Shown here in pieces: positions 36,956-47,000 of a DNA stretch of 64,000 bases. Made by a program: the position numbers and the translations under genes. The first letter of the stretch is position 1, and each line of letters starts with the position of its first letter. The notes beneath the pieces were generated by a model. That model was given only the letters and a program-made list of their open reading frames with translations. It had not been told where the DNA came from and did not search any database. The DNA is from Syntrophus buswellii (GTDB lineage Bacteria; Desulfobacterota; Syntrophia; Syntrophales; Syntrophaceae): positions 682,001-746,000 of the forward strand of contig NZ_CP175563.1 of NCBI RefSeq assembly GCF_046097065.1, written 5' to 3'.

Positions 36956-37645
36956 TTACACCATCAGGTATTTCTTTTTTACTTCATCGTCGGCTTCAAA
37001 TTCCGCCGCCGTTCCTTCAAAGCGGATGAACCCGTTATCGATTACATACACGCGGTTCACGAGCTTGACGGCGGATCTGATGTTCTGCTCGGAGAGTAGA
37101 ATGCTGATGCCCGAGTCGCGCAGCAGCAGAATGAGTTCTTCGAGGCTGCGGACGACAAGTGGGGCCAGGCCTTCTATCGGTTCGTCAAGGAGGATGAGCT
37201 CCGGGCTTCCCATGAGGGCGCGGGCAATCGTGAGCATCTGCTGTTCACCCCCGCTCAGAAAGCCGGCGCGGCGGGATTTGATTTCACTCAGTGCCGGAAA
37301 TACGTCATAAACCCGCTTCCTGCTCCAGTCGCCGCGCCTGTTGTAAACAATATCGAGGTTTTCATCCACCGTCAAATCCGCAAACACGCGCCTGTCGTCC
37401 GGGACGTACCCGATGCCCTTTCTGAAGAGCCTGTATGGCTTCTGGCCGGTAATGTCCTCCCCGTTATAAATAATCCTTCCTTCCCTGGGCGGGGTCAGGC
37501 CCATGATGCTTCTCATCGTGGTGCTTTTGCCTGCCCCGTTTCTTCCGAATAGCCCTACGATCTCCCCCCTTTCCAGATGGAGCGATTCGCTGAAAAGGAT
37601 ATGGCTTAATCCGTAATAGGTATGAATATTAAGCACTTCAAGCAT
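36956..37645 (-). CDS. livF: Branched-chain amino acid-type ABC transporter ATPase LivF
   Basis: 229 residues from ATG 37645 (MLEVLNIHTYYG), the standard LivF start; a longer frame into livG is spurious. Walker A GRNGAGKST, signature LSGGEQQM, Walker B LILLDEPIEGLAP. Overlaps livG by 8 nt, so translation is likely coupled. Works with LivG, LivM, LivH and the binding protein encoded upstream on the same strand. Confidence 0.93.
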   Translation of the reverse strand: MLEVLNIHTYYGLSHILFSESLHLERGEIVGLFGRNGAGKSTTMRSIMGLTPPREGRIIYNGEDITGQKPYRLFRKGIGYVPDDRRVFADLTVDENLDIVYNRRGDWSRKRVYDVFPALSEIKSRRAGFLSGGEQQMLTIARALMGSPELILLDEPIEGLAPLVVRSLEELILLLRDSGISILLSEQNIRSAVKLVNRVYVIDNGFIRFEGTAAEFEADDEVKKKYLMV

Positions 37646-38381
37646 GATTGCTCCCGCCGAGATAGGCCTCCTGGACCATCCTGTTGCATCGGATCGCGTC
37701 ACAGCAGTCCTGGGCAACCGTTGTTCCCCGCACCATGACCATGATCCGGTCGGCTATGCCGAAAACCATTTCCATATCATGTTCGCAGAATACGATGGTA
37801 AGGCCCATCTCCCTGGACAGTGTCCGGATCAGGTCGATGCAGCGCTCGCCTTCATCCTGTGCCATTCCCGCCGTGGGTTCATCAAGGATGAGGAAATGGG
37901 GATTTCCGCCCAGCGCCATTGCAATCTCGAGCACTTTGCGATCCCCGTGTGACAGCAGAGCGGCAACAACGCCTTCCTTCCCCTTAAGCCCCGCCCTTTT
38001 GAGTATTTCCTCGGTTTCCTGTCGCACCAGCTTTGAAGACGACGCAAAGAGGTTCCAGGTCCTTTTTTCTCTTGCGAGAATTGAAACCTGGATGTTCTCA
38101 AAAACCGTGAGCTTCTGGAAGAGGTTTACGACCTGGAAGGAGCGGGAAATCCCTCTTCTGCAGACCTCGTGGGGCAGGGCCCCCGTAATGTCCTCACCCT
38201 TGAAGATAACGCGGCCGCCGTCAGGCTTGACGACTCCGGTGATCAGGTTGAACAGGGTTGTTTTCCCGGCTCCGTTGGGGCCTATAACGGCGATGATCTC
38301 TCCCTGCCCGACCTCGAGATTCGCCTTGTTGACGGCCCTGAATCCGTCGAATGATTTTGACAATTCCTCGACAATAAGCAC
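37638..38381 (-). CDS. livG: Branched-chain amino acid-type ABC transporter ATPase LivG
   Basis: 247 residues with Walker A GPNGAGKTT, the LivG-type Phe/Gln segment (RGISRSFQVVNLF), a signature with unusual sequence LSHGDRKVLEIAMAL in place of LSxGQ-x, and Walker B FLILDEPTAGM. LSHGxxK is normal for LivG-like subunits. Starts 3 nt after livM. Confidence 0.93.
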   Translation of the reverse strand: MLIVEELSKSFDGFRAVNKANLEVGQGEIIAVIGPNGAGKTTLFNLITGVVKPDGGRVIFKGEDITGALPHEVCRRGISRSFQVVNLFQKLTVFENIQVSILAREKRTWNLFASSSKLVRQETEEILKRAGLKGKEGVVAALLSHGDRKVLEIAMALGGNPHFLILDEPTAGMAQDEGERCIDLIRTLSREMGLTIVFCEHDMEMVFGIADRIMVMVRGTTVAQDCCDAIRCNRMVQEAYLGGSNHA

Positions 38382-38384
38382 AAG

Positions 38385-39464
38385 TCACTCCCCGACCGCC
38401 ACGGCTTCCCGGCCTTTCTGCTTGAGCCTGTCGAAGAATCCAAGCACGCCGTTCGGCACGAAAAAGATTACCAGAATGCAGATGACTCCCAGCACCAGAG
38501 TCCAGTATGAAGAAAAACTCGCAGCGACTGCCATAAGCGAGTCAGCGGCAGACTCGCTTATGGCGCCTCCGAAAAGACCAATGGCCGATGACGTCAAAAA
38601 CTCCACAAAGGAACCGGCGAATGTCCTGATGAAGATCACAATGGCGGCACCGGTGAGCGGACCGAAAAAATTATACATGCCTCCCAGCAGGCACATGATG
38701 ATCAGCTCCATGGACAGTGTCCAGAACAGCATGTCCGGAAAAACCGTATTGTCCACAACGACAAAGAGAACGCCGGCGACCCCGGCAAAGAAGCCTGCAA
38801 TGACGAGCGTAACCAGCTGATGCGCCATGACATTGATGCCTATCATTTCGCTGCGCACGGGGTTGTCGCGTATTCCCTGAAGGGCGATGCCGAACGGTGA
38901 TTTGATGATCCTGTACAGTGCAAAAAAGCTGATGCCCGCCACCGCCAGGACGAAGTAGTAAGCCCCCCTGGCGGAGGCAAGGATATCGGGTACGGGTATC
39001 CCTTGGATCCCGTCATCGCCGCCGGTGAAGGAATACCATCGGTAGACGACGGCCCACACAAGCGAGCCGAGAGATATCTGCAGCATGCCGAAATACAGCT
39101 TGGAAAGCCGTATGCAGACCAGCCCCATGATCAGCGCCAGCAAAGCTGAGACGACAGGCCCGCAGAGAAAAGCGATCCACGGCGAGATATCCATCCTCGT
39201 GATGGCAAGGGCGGTTCCGTAAGCGCCGGCGCCGTAAAACACGGCATGATGGAACTGGTAGATCCCTCCGTAGCCCAGGGCCAGATTGCAGCTTGTCGCT
39301 GCGAGCCCGTAAAGGAGGATGACGGAAGCCAGGTATATGTAAAATCGGAAAGCGGACAGCGGCAACACGGCGGGCAGAAGGACAAGCAGGATTACGCCGA
39401 GAGAGCCCCATGTCTTGCAACCCGCGGGCAGCATGTTCTTTAAAGTGGCATTTCCGGTTACCAT
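38385..39464 (-). CDS. livM: Branched-chain amino acid-type ABC transporter permease LivM
   Basis: 359-residue inner-membrane permease with about ten hydrophobic segments. The EAA-like loop (FGIALQGIRDNPVRSEMIGI) and the C-terminal VLGVICILVIFFVPNGVLG are typical of LivM. Between FIRTFAGSF and SFSSYWTLV is a stretch of about 30 residues (containing FGGAISESAADSLMAVA) that most LivM proteins lack, and it includes a perfect 14-bp palindrome at DNA level (38530-38564). The frame is intact. Confidence 0.9.
   Translation of the reverse strand: MVTGNATLKNMLPAGCKTWGSLGVILLVLLPAVLPLSAFRFYIYLASVILLYGLAATSCNLALGYGGIYQFHHAVFYGAGAYGTALAITRMDISPWIAFLCGPVVSALLALIMGLVCIRLSKLYFGMLQISLGSLVWAVVYRWYSFTGGDDGIQGIPVPDILASARGAYYFVLAVAGISFFALYRIIKSPFGIALQGIRDNPVRSEMIGINVMAHQLVTLVIAGFFAGVAGVLFVVVDNTVFPDMLFWTLSMELIIMCLLGGMYNFFGPLTGAAIVIFIRTFAGSFVEFLTSSAIGLFGGAISESAADSLMAVAASFSSYWTLVLGVICILVIFFVPNGVLGFFDRLKQKGREAVAVGE
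38530..38564. repeat. Perfect palindromic element inside livM
   Basis: GCCATAAGCGAGTC (38530-38543) and GACTCGCTTATGGC (38551-38564) are perfect inverted copies around a 7-nt loop, in frame within livM. In mRNA it would form a very stable 14-bp hairpin. Confidence 0.85.
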
Positions 39465-40357
39465 GTGGATTTAAGAAGCCCCCTCGGCCTGAAAATCAGA
39501 ACGACGACGACGGCAAGGTAGGGGAATATAATCCCGAATTTCGGCCAGATAAGTATTCCCATGGACTGTGTGAGTCCGAAGATCAGGGCGCCGAGCAACG
39601 CCCCCCAGATGTTGCCCAGTCCCCCGATGATGACGATCAGAAAGGCTTCTATGATAAGCGAATGGTCCATGCCCAGTGTCACGCTTATCGTCGGGGCGAC
39701 AAGCGCTCCTCCCAAGCCGGCGAGAAAGCAGCCGATCACGAACACGCCTGCAAAAACCCAGCTTACATTAATTCCCACGGCTCCGACCATTTCCCTGTCT
39801 ACAGCCGCGGCGCGGGCAATCTTTCCGATTTTTGTCCGGCTGATTAGCAGCCACAGAAGCAGTGCGACAACCGGCCCCACGCACAGCAGAAATAAATTGT
39901 AGGTGGGAAAAGGCATTCCCCCGAACAGGGGCACATAGCCCTGGAACATTGCCGGTACGGGAACGGACTTGTACTCGGCGCCCCATGTCAGCTTTACAAG
40001 ATCGCTGAAAATCAGCGAGAGCGCGAAGGTAAGCAGAAGGAGCATCAGATGCTCCCTCTCATAAAGATGACGGAAAAGCGCCCGCTCCGAAATAAAGCTC
40101 ACGAGGGCCACAAAAAGAGGTGCCAGGACAAGCGCAGTCCAGAAGCCGGCCGAACTGTCGGCAAAAAAGCCTGAAACCGTATAAGCCGCAAAGGCTCCGA
40201 TCATATAGAGAGAGCCGTGTGCGACATTGGGGATGCGAAGCGTCCCCAGAATAAGGCTCAGGCCTGAAGAAACAATAAAAAGTATGACCGAACGGCTTAA
40301 ACCGACAAAGATCTGGCTTAATATCGCCGGCGGAATCACAGCATACAGGATATCCAC
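39458..40357 (-). CDS. livH: Branched-chain amino acid-type ABC transporter permease LivH
   Basis: 299-residue permease. Signatures: SVILFIVSSGLSLILGTLRIPNVAHGSLYM (given here as typical SGLSLILG...NVAHGSLYM), AAAVDREMVGAVGINV loop and GGLGNIWGALLGALIFG. Eight or so transmembrane segments. Overlaps livM by 7 nt. Partner of LivM in the import channel. Confidence 0.93.
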   Translation of the reverse strand: MDILYAVIPPAILSQIFVGLSRSVILFIVSSGLSLILGTLRIPNVAHGSLYMIGAFAAYTVSGFFADSSAGFWTALVLAPLFVALVSFISERALFRHLYEREHLMLLLLTFALSLIFSDLVKLTWGAEYKSVPVPAMFQGYVPLFGGMPFPTYNLFLLCVGPVVALLLWLLISRTKIGKIARAAAVDREMVGAVGINVSWVFAGVFVIGCFLAGLGGALVAPTISVTLGMDHSLIIEAFLIVIIGGLGNIWGALLGALIFGLTQSMGILIWPKFGIIFPYLAVVVVLIFRPRGLLKSTW

Positions 40358-40385
40358 TTAAAGGAAGCCCTTGTCCTCTCGCAAT

Positions 40386-41591
40386 CTATTTCTTCCGGGC
40401 TTTTAAAACCTCATTACAGGAAGAGATGTAATCCTTGCTTGATATGATCTGATTCTCGCTCGAAATTAGGAAATTATATTTCGGATCCTTTCTGGTCTTT
40501 CCAAAATAGATGGGAAGAAGGAGCTGATGGTCGCACTTCCTTATCTGAACTCTGCCGACGGAGCTGTCAAGGGACATGTCTTCGAGGGCGTTGATCAGAG
40601 CTTCCCGGTCGATCTTTTTAGCCTTTTTAAATCCTTCAGCAATAAACCTCGCCGTCATGTATCCGGAGTATGCGCTGCCCTTCGGATATCTGTTATAGGC
40701 TTTCATGAATTCAGCGACAAATGCCCTGTTGGCCGGATAGTTAATGTAGAAAAAGTAAGCGGAGGTTCCGTAAACCCCCTCGGGAGCATTCAAGCCCTGC
40801 GGCAGCAATGTGCCGAGCTCGTTTGCCGTGTGCTGGTAAAAGGGGATCTTCTGGCTGAGTCCCGTCGCCTTTGCGGCCTTCTGGAAGTTGACCATTCCGG
40901 AGCCGCCGGTGGCTACAATGATGAAATCCGGTTTCGCGGCAATGATCTGGGTAATGTAAGGCGTAAAATCCGCTTCTCCGACTTTCCACCACGATTCACC
41001 CACCTTGCGCACCCTGGGATTCAGTTTCTTCAAATTGTTCCATGCCGCATTGGCAATGGCATGGCCGTATTCATAATCGTCGCCTGCGATCCAGTACTTC
41101 ACGAAAGGTTTCTTCGAAAGAGCTACTGCGGCGGCTCTGCCCGCCATCTCCGTATTCTCGTTCATGTTGAATACGTATCTATGGCCTTTTTCGCCCACAA
41201 TCCTGTCGCTTTTTGCATACGTTACAAAGAAGGGAATTTTTTCCTTTTCAGCAAGGTCCGAAATGGCGAGGGTTGACGCGCTGTTGATCGTGCCCACAAG
41301 AATATCGACGTTTTCTTTCAGCACAAGCTCTTTGGCCATCGCGCGTCCAATGTCCGGTTTGAACTTGTCATCCCTGGTAACAAGTTCGATCTTTTTCCCC
41401 AGCACCCCGTTCGATGCGTTTATCTTGTCCACGGCGAGCTTGAAGCCGTCCAGAACGTCCTGGGTGTATGTCGTTGCCGGACCGGTATACGTGTCCACGA
41501 TACCTATTTTAATCGTGTTTGCGGCGAATGACGTAAGAGAAAAAGCTGAAATCACCATCAGAACAATAAAAAATAAAGACAGTTTCTTCAT
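40386..41591 (-). CDS. livK: Periplasmic substrate-binding protein of the Liv-type ABC importer
   Basis: 401 residues from ATG 41591 (AGGGGGAG just upstream), with a cleavable signal peptide MKKLSLFFIVLMVISAFSL and likely AxA-type cleavage near SFAA. The mature part is a type I periplasmic-binding fold (IKIGIVDTYTGPAT, DGFKLAVDKINASNGVLG, VLVGTINSASTLAISDLAEKEKIPF pattern). The ligand is not certain: Liv-family binding proteins also carry aromatic acids, amides and urea. First gene of livKHMGF. Confidence 0.9.
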   Translation of the reverse strand: MKKLSLFFIVLMVISAFSLTSFAANTIKIGIVDTYTGPATTYTQDVLDGFKLAVDKINASNGVLGKKIELVTRDDKFKPDIGRAMAKELVLKENVDILVGTINSASTLAISDLAEKEKIPFFVTYAKSDRIVGEKGHRYVFNMNENTEMAGRAAAVALSKKPFVKYWIAGDDYEYGHAIANAAWNNLKKLNPRVRKVGESWWKVGEADFTPYITQIIAAKPDFIIVATGGSGMVNFQKAAKATGLSQKIPFYQHTANELGTLLPQGLNAPEGVYGTSAYFFYINYPANRAFVAEFMKAYNRYPKGSAYSGYMTARFIAEGFKKAKKIDREALINALEDMSLDSSVGRVQIRKCDHQLLLPIYFGKTRKDPKYNFLISSENQIISSKDYISSCNEVLKARKK

Positions 41592-41774
41592 AATATGCTC
41601 CCCCTTATATAAATTACACCACATTCTATCTTAGTATTGTACCTCTAGAACATGCCCCTGATTTTGTCAATTAGATATCTCCGATGGAACGAAACTGGAA
41701 AGAAGGTAAAGGGCCCACGTTCTCGAACCCCTGCCTCGCTTCCATCCGCAGGGCCGAGATGGTGTTGCACAGGA

Positions 41775-42902
41775 TCACGTCCCGGGCTGCAGCGCCACGG
41801 CGAACTCCAGTGCCCGCCCGTCACGCAGCACCGTTATCTTGACCGTGTCGCCCACGGAAAAGTCGTCCAGGCGTGCAAGCAGCCTACTGACAGTGTCAAC
41901 CGGCTTCCCGTCAACCGCGGTGATGATGTCTCCCGGTACAATCCCCCCATCCGGGGTGATTGTCGCCCCTTTCAGGCCGGCTTGTTCCGCCGCTGACCCC
42001 GGGGATACCTTCAGGATTACAATCCCCTTCAGGCCCAGGAGGGGTTTCAGGCGCTCATTGATTCCCTCGTCCAAGTGAATGCCGAGGGCCGGGCGGTTGT
42101 ATTTCCCGTTCCGGATCAGTTGAGGTACAACCCGGTTCACCGTATCGACAGGCACGGCGAATCCGATACCGGCACTGGCTCCGCTCGGGCTGTAAATGGC
42201 CGTGTTGATGCCGATGAGCCGACCGGCGGAATCGAGGAGAGGGCCACCCGAATTTCCGGGGTTGATGGCTGCGTCCGTTTGAATCAGGTGCTCGATGGTG
42301 ACGCCATTGCCGCTGAGGGAACGATCCAACGCTGAGACAATACCGGTGGTTAGAGTCCAGTCCAGGCCGAAGGGGTTGCCGATGGCGAACACCTTCTGGC
42401 CGACCTTCAAGTCGCTGCTCGTTCCCAGTGGTACCGGCGGGGAGCGCTTGAAGCCTATTCCGATCCTCAGAACGGCGATGTCATGGGAAGGGCTTGCCCC
42501 GACCAGGGCGGCCCTGTAGTCGCTTCCGTCGCTGAGCCTGACCGTTGCTTCACTCGCCCCCTGGATGACGTGGAAGTTGGTAATGACATGCCCGGATTGA
42601 TCCCAGATAAATCCGGAACCCGTACCGCGCGGCACTGTGAAGACATTGCGCGTCCAGCGATCGCGCACCAGCGCCTTGGTCGTGATGAAGACGACGGAGT
42701 CGCGCGATTTTTCAAAAAGCTCGATCGTTGCCTTCTCGTCGGCGGCCAGATCACCGCGGGCCGCTACAGTGCGGGGTGAGGCGTCCGTTTTCGGGGAAAA
42801 CAAGCCCTGAATGTGGGGGCAGCCCCGCCAGAGAATGAACAGCAAGGCACCCACCAGGGCATAAGCGATGAGGCGGAGGACATAACGGTTTTTGGCGGCC
42901 AT
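41775..42902 (-). CDS. Periplasmic serine protease, HtrA/DegS-like with one PDZ domain
   Basis: 375 residues. An uncleaved N-terminal membrane anchor (about 9-27) precedes the S1C protease domain with the triad H111 (TNFHVIQ), D141 (SHDIAVLRI) and S218 (GNSGGPL), then a single C-terminal PDZ domain (about 275-370; GIVILKVSPGSAAEQAG, GDIITAVDGKPV). One anchor plus one PDZ matches DegS more than DegP, which suggests envelope quality control or regulated proteolysis. It lies 183 nt upstream of livK on the same strand; no terminator is evident between them. Confidence 0.93.
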   Translation of the reverse strand: MAAKNRYVLRLIAYALVGALLFILWRGCPHIQGLFSPKTDASPRTVAARGDLAADEKATIELFEKSRDSVVFITTKALVRDRWTRNVFTVPRGTGSGFIWDQSGHVITNFHVIQGASEATVRLSDGSDYRAALVGASPSHDIAVLRIGIGFKRSPPVPLGTSSDLKVGQKVFAIGNPFGLDWTLTTGIVSALDRSLSGNGVTIEHLIQTDAAINPGNSGGPLLDSAGRLIGINTAIYSPSGASAGIGFAVPVDTVNRVVPQLIRNGKYNRPALGIHLDEGINERLKPLLGLKGIVILKVSPGSAAEQAGLKGATITPDGGIVPGDIITAVDGKPVDTVSRLLARLDDFSVGDTVKITVLRDGRALEFAVALQPGT

Positions 42903-43307
42903 AAGGCTCCTTTCATAGCGGACGGGCAGAAGGCTTCAACGGGAGATCCCGGGCGGAATCGGCTGGATAAGGTTCTGTTGCTGTGTTGCTGAATATGTGA
43001 GAGAGGTGCCCTCCGTGTCAAGGAAATTTTAGCCGGCTGATTTCGTGCAGAACCCGATTTTTTTCCTGTCAAGATTCTGCAGATGCCGGTAACGGAAGGC
43101 CGAAGTAGATTCAGGGGCTTGGACCCTGCCTGTCAGGGCGATTCCCGTGGGAAAGGCGCTTTTAACGGCTCCGTTTTCATCGATCACTTATCGCACGGGT
43201 CAAGGGGGTCGAGCCTGCCCGCACATACCCCGGTTTTTCGGCATTCGCTGTGCTGCGGTGTGTTTTTTGCTAGGACCTTTTTTATTTAACAAGGAGCCGT
43301 GGATGCA
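42903..43307. other. Divergent intergenic region between htrA and pilZ genes
   Basis: About 400 nt with no supported gene. Holds the htrA promoter candidate at 42992-43021 and the leader of the PilZ gene with AAGGAG at 43291. Nothing else recognised. Confidence 0.5.
42992..43021 (-). promoter_or_regulatory. Candidate promoter of the HtrA-like protease
   Basis: On the minus strand TTGACA (complement of 43016-43021) and CATATT (complement of 42992-42997) are 18 nt apart, giving a start near 42985, about 80 nt ahead of the gene. The -35 box is perfect, the -10 box moderate. No sigma-E motif was sought beyond eye inspection. Confidence 0.4.
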
Positions 43308-43778
43308 ATGCAAAAGGTTTTGGTGAACGAAAAAGGGATGGCATGGATCACGTGCAACCAATGCAAACACACTTCGGTTGTTGATTTGAATGGTTTCTGC
43401 GAGGGAATAAATGTCATCGACCACAAATGTTCAAAATGCGAGGCTGTGTCGGAAGTCACTTGCGAATTCAGAAAATCGTACAGAAAGGAAGTCAGCCTTC
43501 AAGGAACCTTCATCCGGCAACAGCCTGGAGAAGAGCTGGCGGGGAGAATCGAAGTCACCGATCTCTCAAGGGTCGGCATAAAATTTAGGACCCGGGTGAC
43601 GTACGATTTTAAACCCGGCTGTATCCTGAAACTCACCTTTACACTGGACGACAGGAACAAGACTCAAGTCAATCAAATGACCAAGGTCAAATGGGTTGAG
43701 GGACGGATGGTGGGGGGCGAGTTCGTCAATCAGGACCAGTGGTCCCAGAAGCAACTGGGGTTCTATTTTATGTCCTAG
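43308..43778 (+). CDS. PilZ-domain protein with N-terminal zinc-ribbon-like motif
   Basis: About 156 residues from ATG 43308 (AAGGAG at 43291; GTG 43299 is an alternative). Two CxxC pairs (ITCNQCKH and HKCSKCEA) in the first 45 residues look like a small zinc ribbon. A PilZ-like beta-barrel follows: an Arg/Lys-rich SYRKEVSLQGTF segment in place of RxxxR and the DLSRVGIKF match to [DN]xSxxG. PilZ domains bind cyclic di-GMP. The RxxxR motif is read as RKSYR. Partner unknown; no pilus or flagellar gene is adjacent. Confidence 0.75.
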   Translation: MQKVLVNEKGMAWITCNQCKHTSVVDLNGFCEGINVIDHKCSKCEAVSEVTCEFRKSYRKEVSLQGTFIRQQPGEELAGRIEVTDLSRVGIKFRTRVTYDFKPGCILKLTFTLDDRNKTQVNQMTKVKWVEGRMVGGEFVNQDQWSQKQLGFYFMS

Positions 43779-43821
43779 ATTGAAGGGAACAGCCTGCCCG
43801 GTGATCCCAGACGAGACCTTG

Positions 43822-43868
43822 ACAATTCGGGGCAGATTGACCTTTCGTGCCAATCTGCCCCGAATTGT
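43822..43868. terminator. Long perfect hairpin after the PilZ gene
   Basis: ACAATTCGGGGCAGATTG (43822-43839) and its exact inverted copy CAATCTGCCCCGAATTGT (43851-43868) make an 18-bp stem with an 11-nt loop, 44 nt after the stop codon. The following T run is short and interrupted (TTCTTGTC), so it could be a terminator, an mRNA-stabilising hairpin or a small mobile palindrome. Confidence 0.6.
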
Positions 43869-44031
43869 TTCTTGTCGGTCATCCCGGGGGGATTCTGTCC
43901 CTGTTTTTTCCTTGACGGTCGATTCAAAAAGATTTAACGGAAGGATATTGTGAAAAAAACCATCGAAACGAGGTTGCATTCCAGGGGAGAATCGGGCGGC
44001 AGGGAGAAGACGGTGCGCGAGAGTCAGCCGA

Positions 44032-47000
44032 ATGGATGCAGCTTGGTTTGACAGGAGATCTGAAGACATGGACAAAAGGGGAAAATGCCCGGAGCCGACC
44101 CTGAAGGCCGGTGATCGACTTTTTGGCTTCAAGGTGCTGCGCGTTGAACAGATGGACGATCTCCGGGTGACGGCCTATGAGATCGAGCACGAAAACACCG
44201 GCGCAAAATTGCTTCATCTTCACAGCATGGACAGGGAAAACCTCTTCTCCATCGGTTTCCGGACCCCCCCTCCGGATTCAACCGGTGTGCCGCATATCCT
44301 GGAGCATTCCGTCCTCGCTGGTTCGGAAAAATATCCGCTCAAGGATGCCTTCAACGAACTGGTGCGGGGAACCCTGCAGACCTTCATCAATGCCTTCACC
44401 TATCCGGACAAGACCATCTACCCCGTGGCCAGCCAGGTCAAAAGGGATTTTTTCAATCTTGCCCGGGTTTATACCGATCTGGTTCTTTTCCCACGTCTCC
44501 TGGAGGAAACCTTTCTTCAGGAAGGCCATCACCTGGAATTCGTCGATCCTGAGGACACCTCCAGCGAACTCACCATTTCGGGCATCGTGTACAACGAGAT
44601 GAAGGGGGCCTATTCCTCTCCTGAAGCGCTGATGTTCAAGGAGATCCAAGAAGCAATCTATCCGGATACGCCGTACGCCTTTGATTCCGGGGGCAGTCCT
44701 GAAGCGATTCCGACGCTGACCTACGAAGGGTTCCGGACTTTTCACCGCCTCTATTACTCGCCGTCCAATGCCCGGTTTTTCCTCTACGGGGATATTCCGA
44801 CGGCCGAGCATCTGGCCTTTCTTGAGGAGATGCTTGCCGGCTTTGAGCGGACTTCCGTGAATTCCGAGGTGACCTGCCAGCCCCGCTGGATGGCCCCCGC
44901 CCAGGTGCGATCCGTTTATCCCGTGAGCAAAGAAGAGGCTCTGGCGGGAAAAACCGCCATCAACATGGCCTGGATGCTTACGGAAAACACCGATGAGGAG
45001 ACCGCCATTCTCCTGGAAATCCTGGCGGGCATCCTGATCGGAAGCGCAGCCGCTCCGCTCCGCAAATCCCTCATCGATTCGGGCCTTGGCGAGGACCTTT
45101 CCCCCGTATCGGGCATCGAAAGAGATCTGCGCCAGCTTCTCTTTGCCGTGGGTTTGCGGGGAAGCGATCCGGAAAAGGCTGGAGCGGTAGAGGCCTGTAT
45201 CATGGATTCGCTTAAAGAATCCGTTGCGAAAGGATTTGACCGGGAGCTGATCGAGGGCGTTCTCCATCAGATCGAATTTCAAGGCAAGGAGATTGTCCGG
45301 AGCTCCTATCCATACGGGATTGTCTTGATGGGGCGGGCTTACCACACATGGCTCTATGACGGCGATCCCCTCTCCGGACTGAACTTTCCCCGCATCATCG
45401 AACATGTGCGGAGAAAATGGGAGGCCCAGCCGGACCTCTTCGAGCGCTTGACGCAAACCTGGCTGCTCGACAATCCCCACCGCGTCCTTTCGATTCTGGA
45501 GCCCAGCCGGACCATTGCCGAGGAAAAGGAATCCGGGTTCCGGGAAAAAATGGCGGGCATTAAAGCATCATTGAGTAATCAGAACCGTGAAGAGATCCGG
45601 GAAACGGCGCAGCGGCTCCGGGCGTTTCAGAGCGAGCCGGACAGTCCCGACGCGGTAGCCTCTCTGCCGAAGCTCCGGGTTGCCGATCTCGAACGGGGCA
45701 TTGAAACGATTCCCACAGAGAAAAGGTCTCTCGAAGGGATTCCCGTCCTGATGCACAATCTGTTTACCAACGGGATTGCCTATGCCGAACTGGCCTTTGA
45801 CGTGTCCTCCATTCCGGAGGAGCTGCAGCTTTATCTGCCTCTGCTGGGCAAGATGACGAACAATATGGGGGCGGCGGGTTATTCCTATGAGGAGATGGCC
45901 AAGCGGATCACCCTGAAGACCGGGGGGCTCGGCTCGTCTCTCAACGCCGGCATGACGGCCGACGGCCGGGGAACCTGGCAGCGCATGATTTTCGGCGTAT
46001 CCTCCCTCCATCGGAATGTTGAGGATGCCATCGAAATTCTGAAAGATGTCCTCACGGCTGGAGATCTCAGCCATGAAGCCCGGATTCGCGATCTCCTTGC
46101 AGAAAAGAAAAACGGGCTTCACGCCGCCGTCGTGCCTTCGGGCCATGCCTTTGCCAGGATGGCCGCGGGGGCGGGCCTTTCTCTGCCGGCCTGGCGCGAT
46201 GAGCAGTGGCATGGCCGCACGCAGCTCCGCTTCGTCAGCCGCATTGCTGAGGAATTCCAGAAAAAGCCCGGCGAATTTCGGGAAAAGCTGGCATGCCTGC
46301 GGTCCATGGTCTTCAGCCCGGACAAGCTGCTGCTCAACGTGACGGGAGATGAGGAAGGCCTCTCCCTGCTGGAGAATCAGCTGAAGGTCCTTGTCAATTG
46401 CCTGACAAGGAGTGTCAAGGAGGAATCCGCAGCGCTTCCGGAAAGAACGCCGGTTTATTCCGGCATTGCCATTCCTGCTCAGGTGTCCTATGTGGCAAGG
46501 GTCATGGGCGCCCCCAATTTCAATTCGCCCTTGTCGCCTGCTTTGCTGGTGCTGGCCCGCCACTTGTCCAACGGCTTCCTCTACAAGCGCATCCGGGTCC
46601 AGGGTGGCGCCTATGGCGGTATGTGCCAGTTCGATCCCATGGGCGGATTGTTTTCTTTCTTCTCCTATCGAGACCCCCGCATTGTGGAAACCCTGGAGAT
46701 TTATGAGGAGGCCATGGCCTTTATCGGCGATGTAAAACTGGCGCCGGAGGAAATGGAAAAAGCGATTGTCGGAACGATTGGTGCGCTGGACAGACCGATG
46801 GATCCTTCCGGACGGGGGTCGGTGGCCATGATCCGGGAACTGGCAGGCATATCGGACAACGATCGCCGGAGATTCCGGGAAGCCATACTGGATGCGTCGG
46901 CAGAAGACCTTCAAAGTGCCGCAATCGCTTATTTCAGCGATATGCAGAAGGAAGAGGGCGTTGCCGTGTATGCATCGGAGGATTCGCTTTCTGCCGCCAA

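Noticed and set aside
37684..38820. 378-residue + strand frame across livG/livM
   Set aside because: Antisense to well-supported ABC transporter genes; Ser/Thr/Pro-rich shadow composition.
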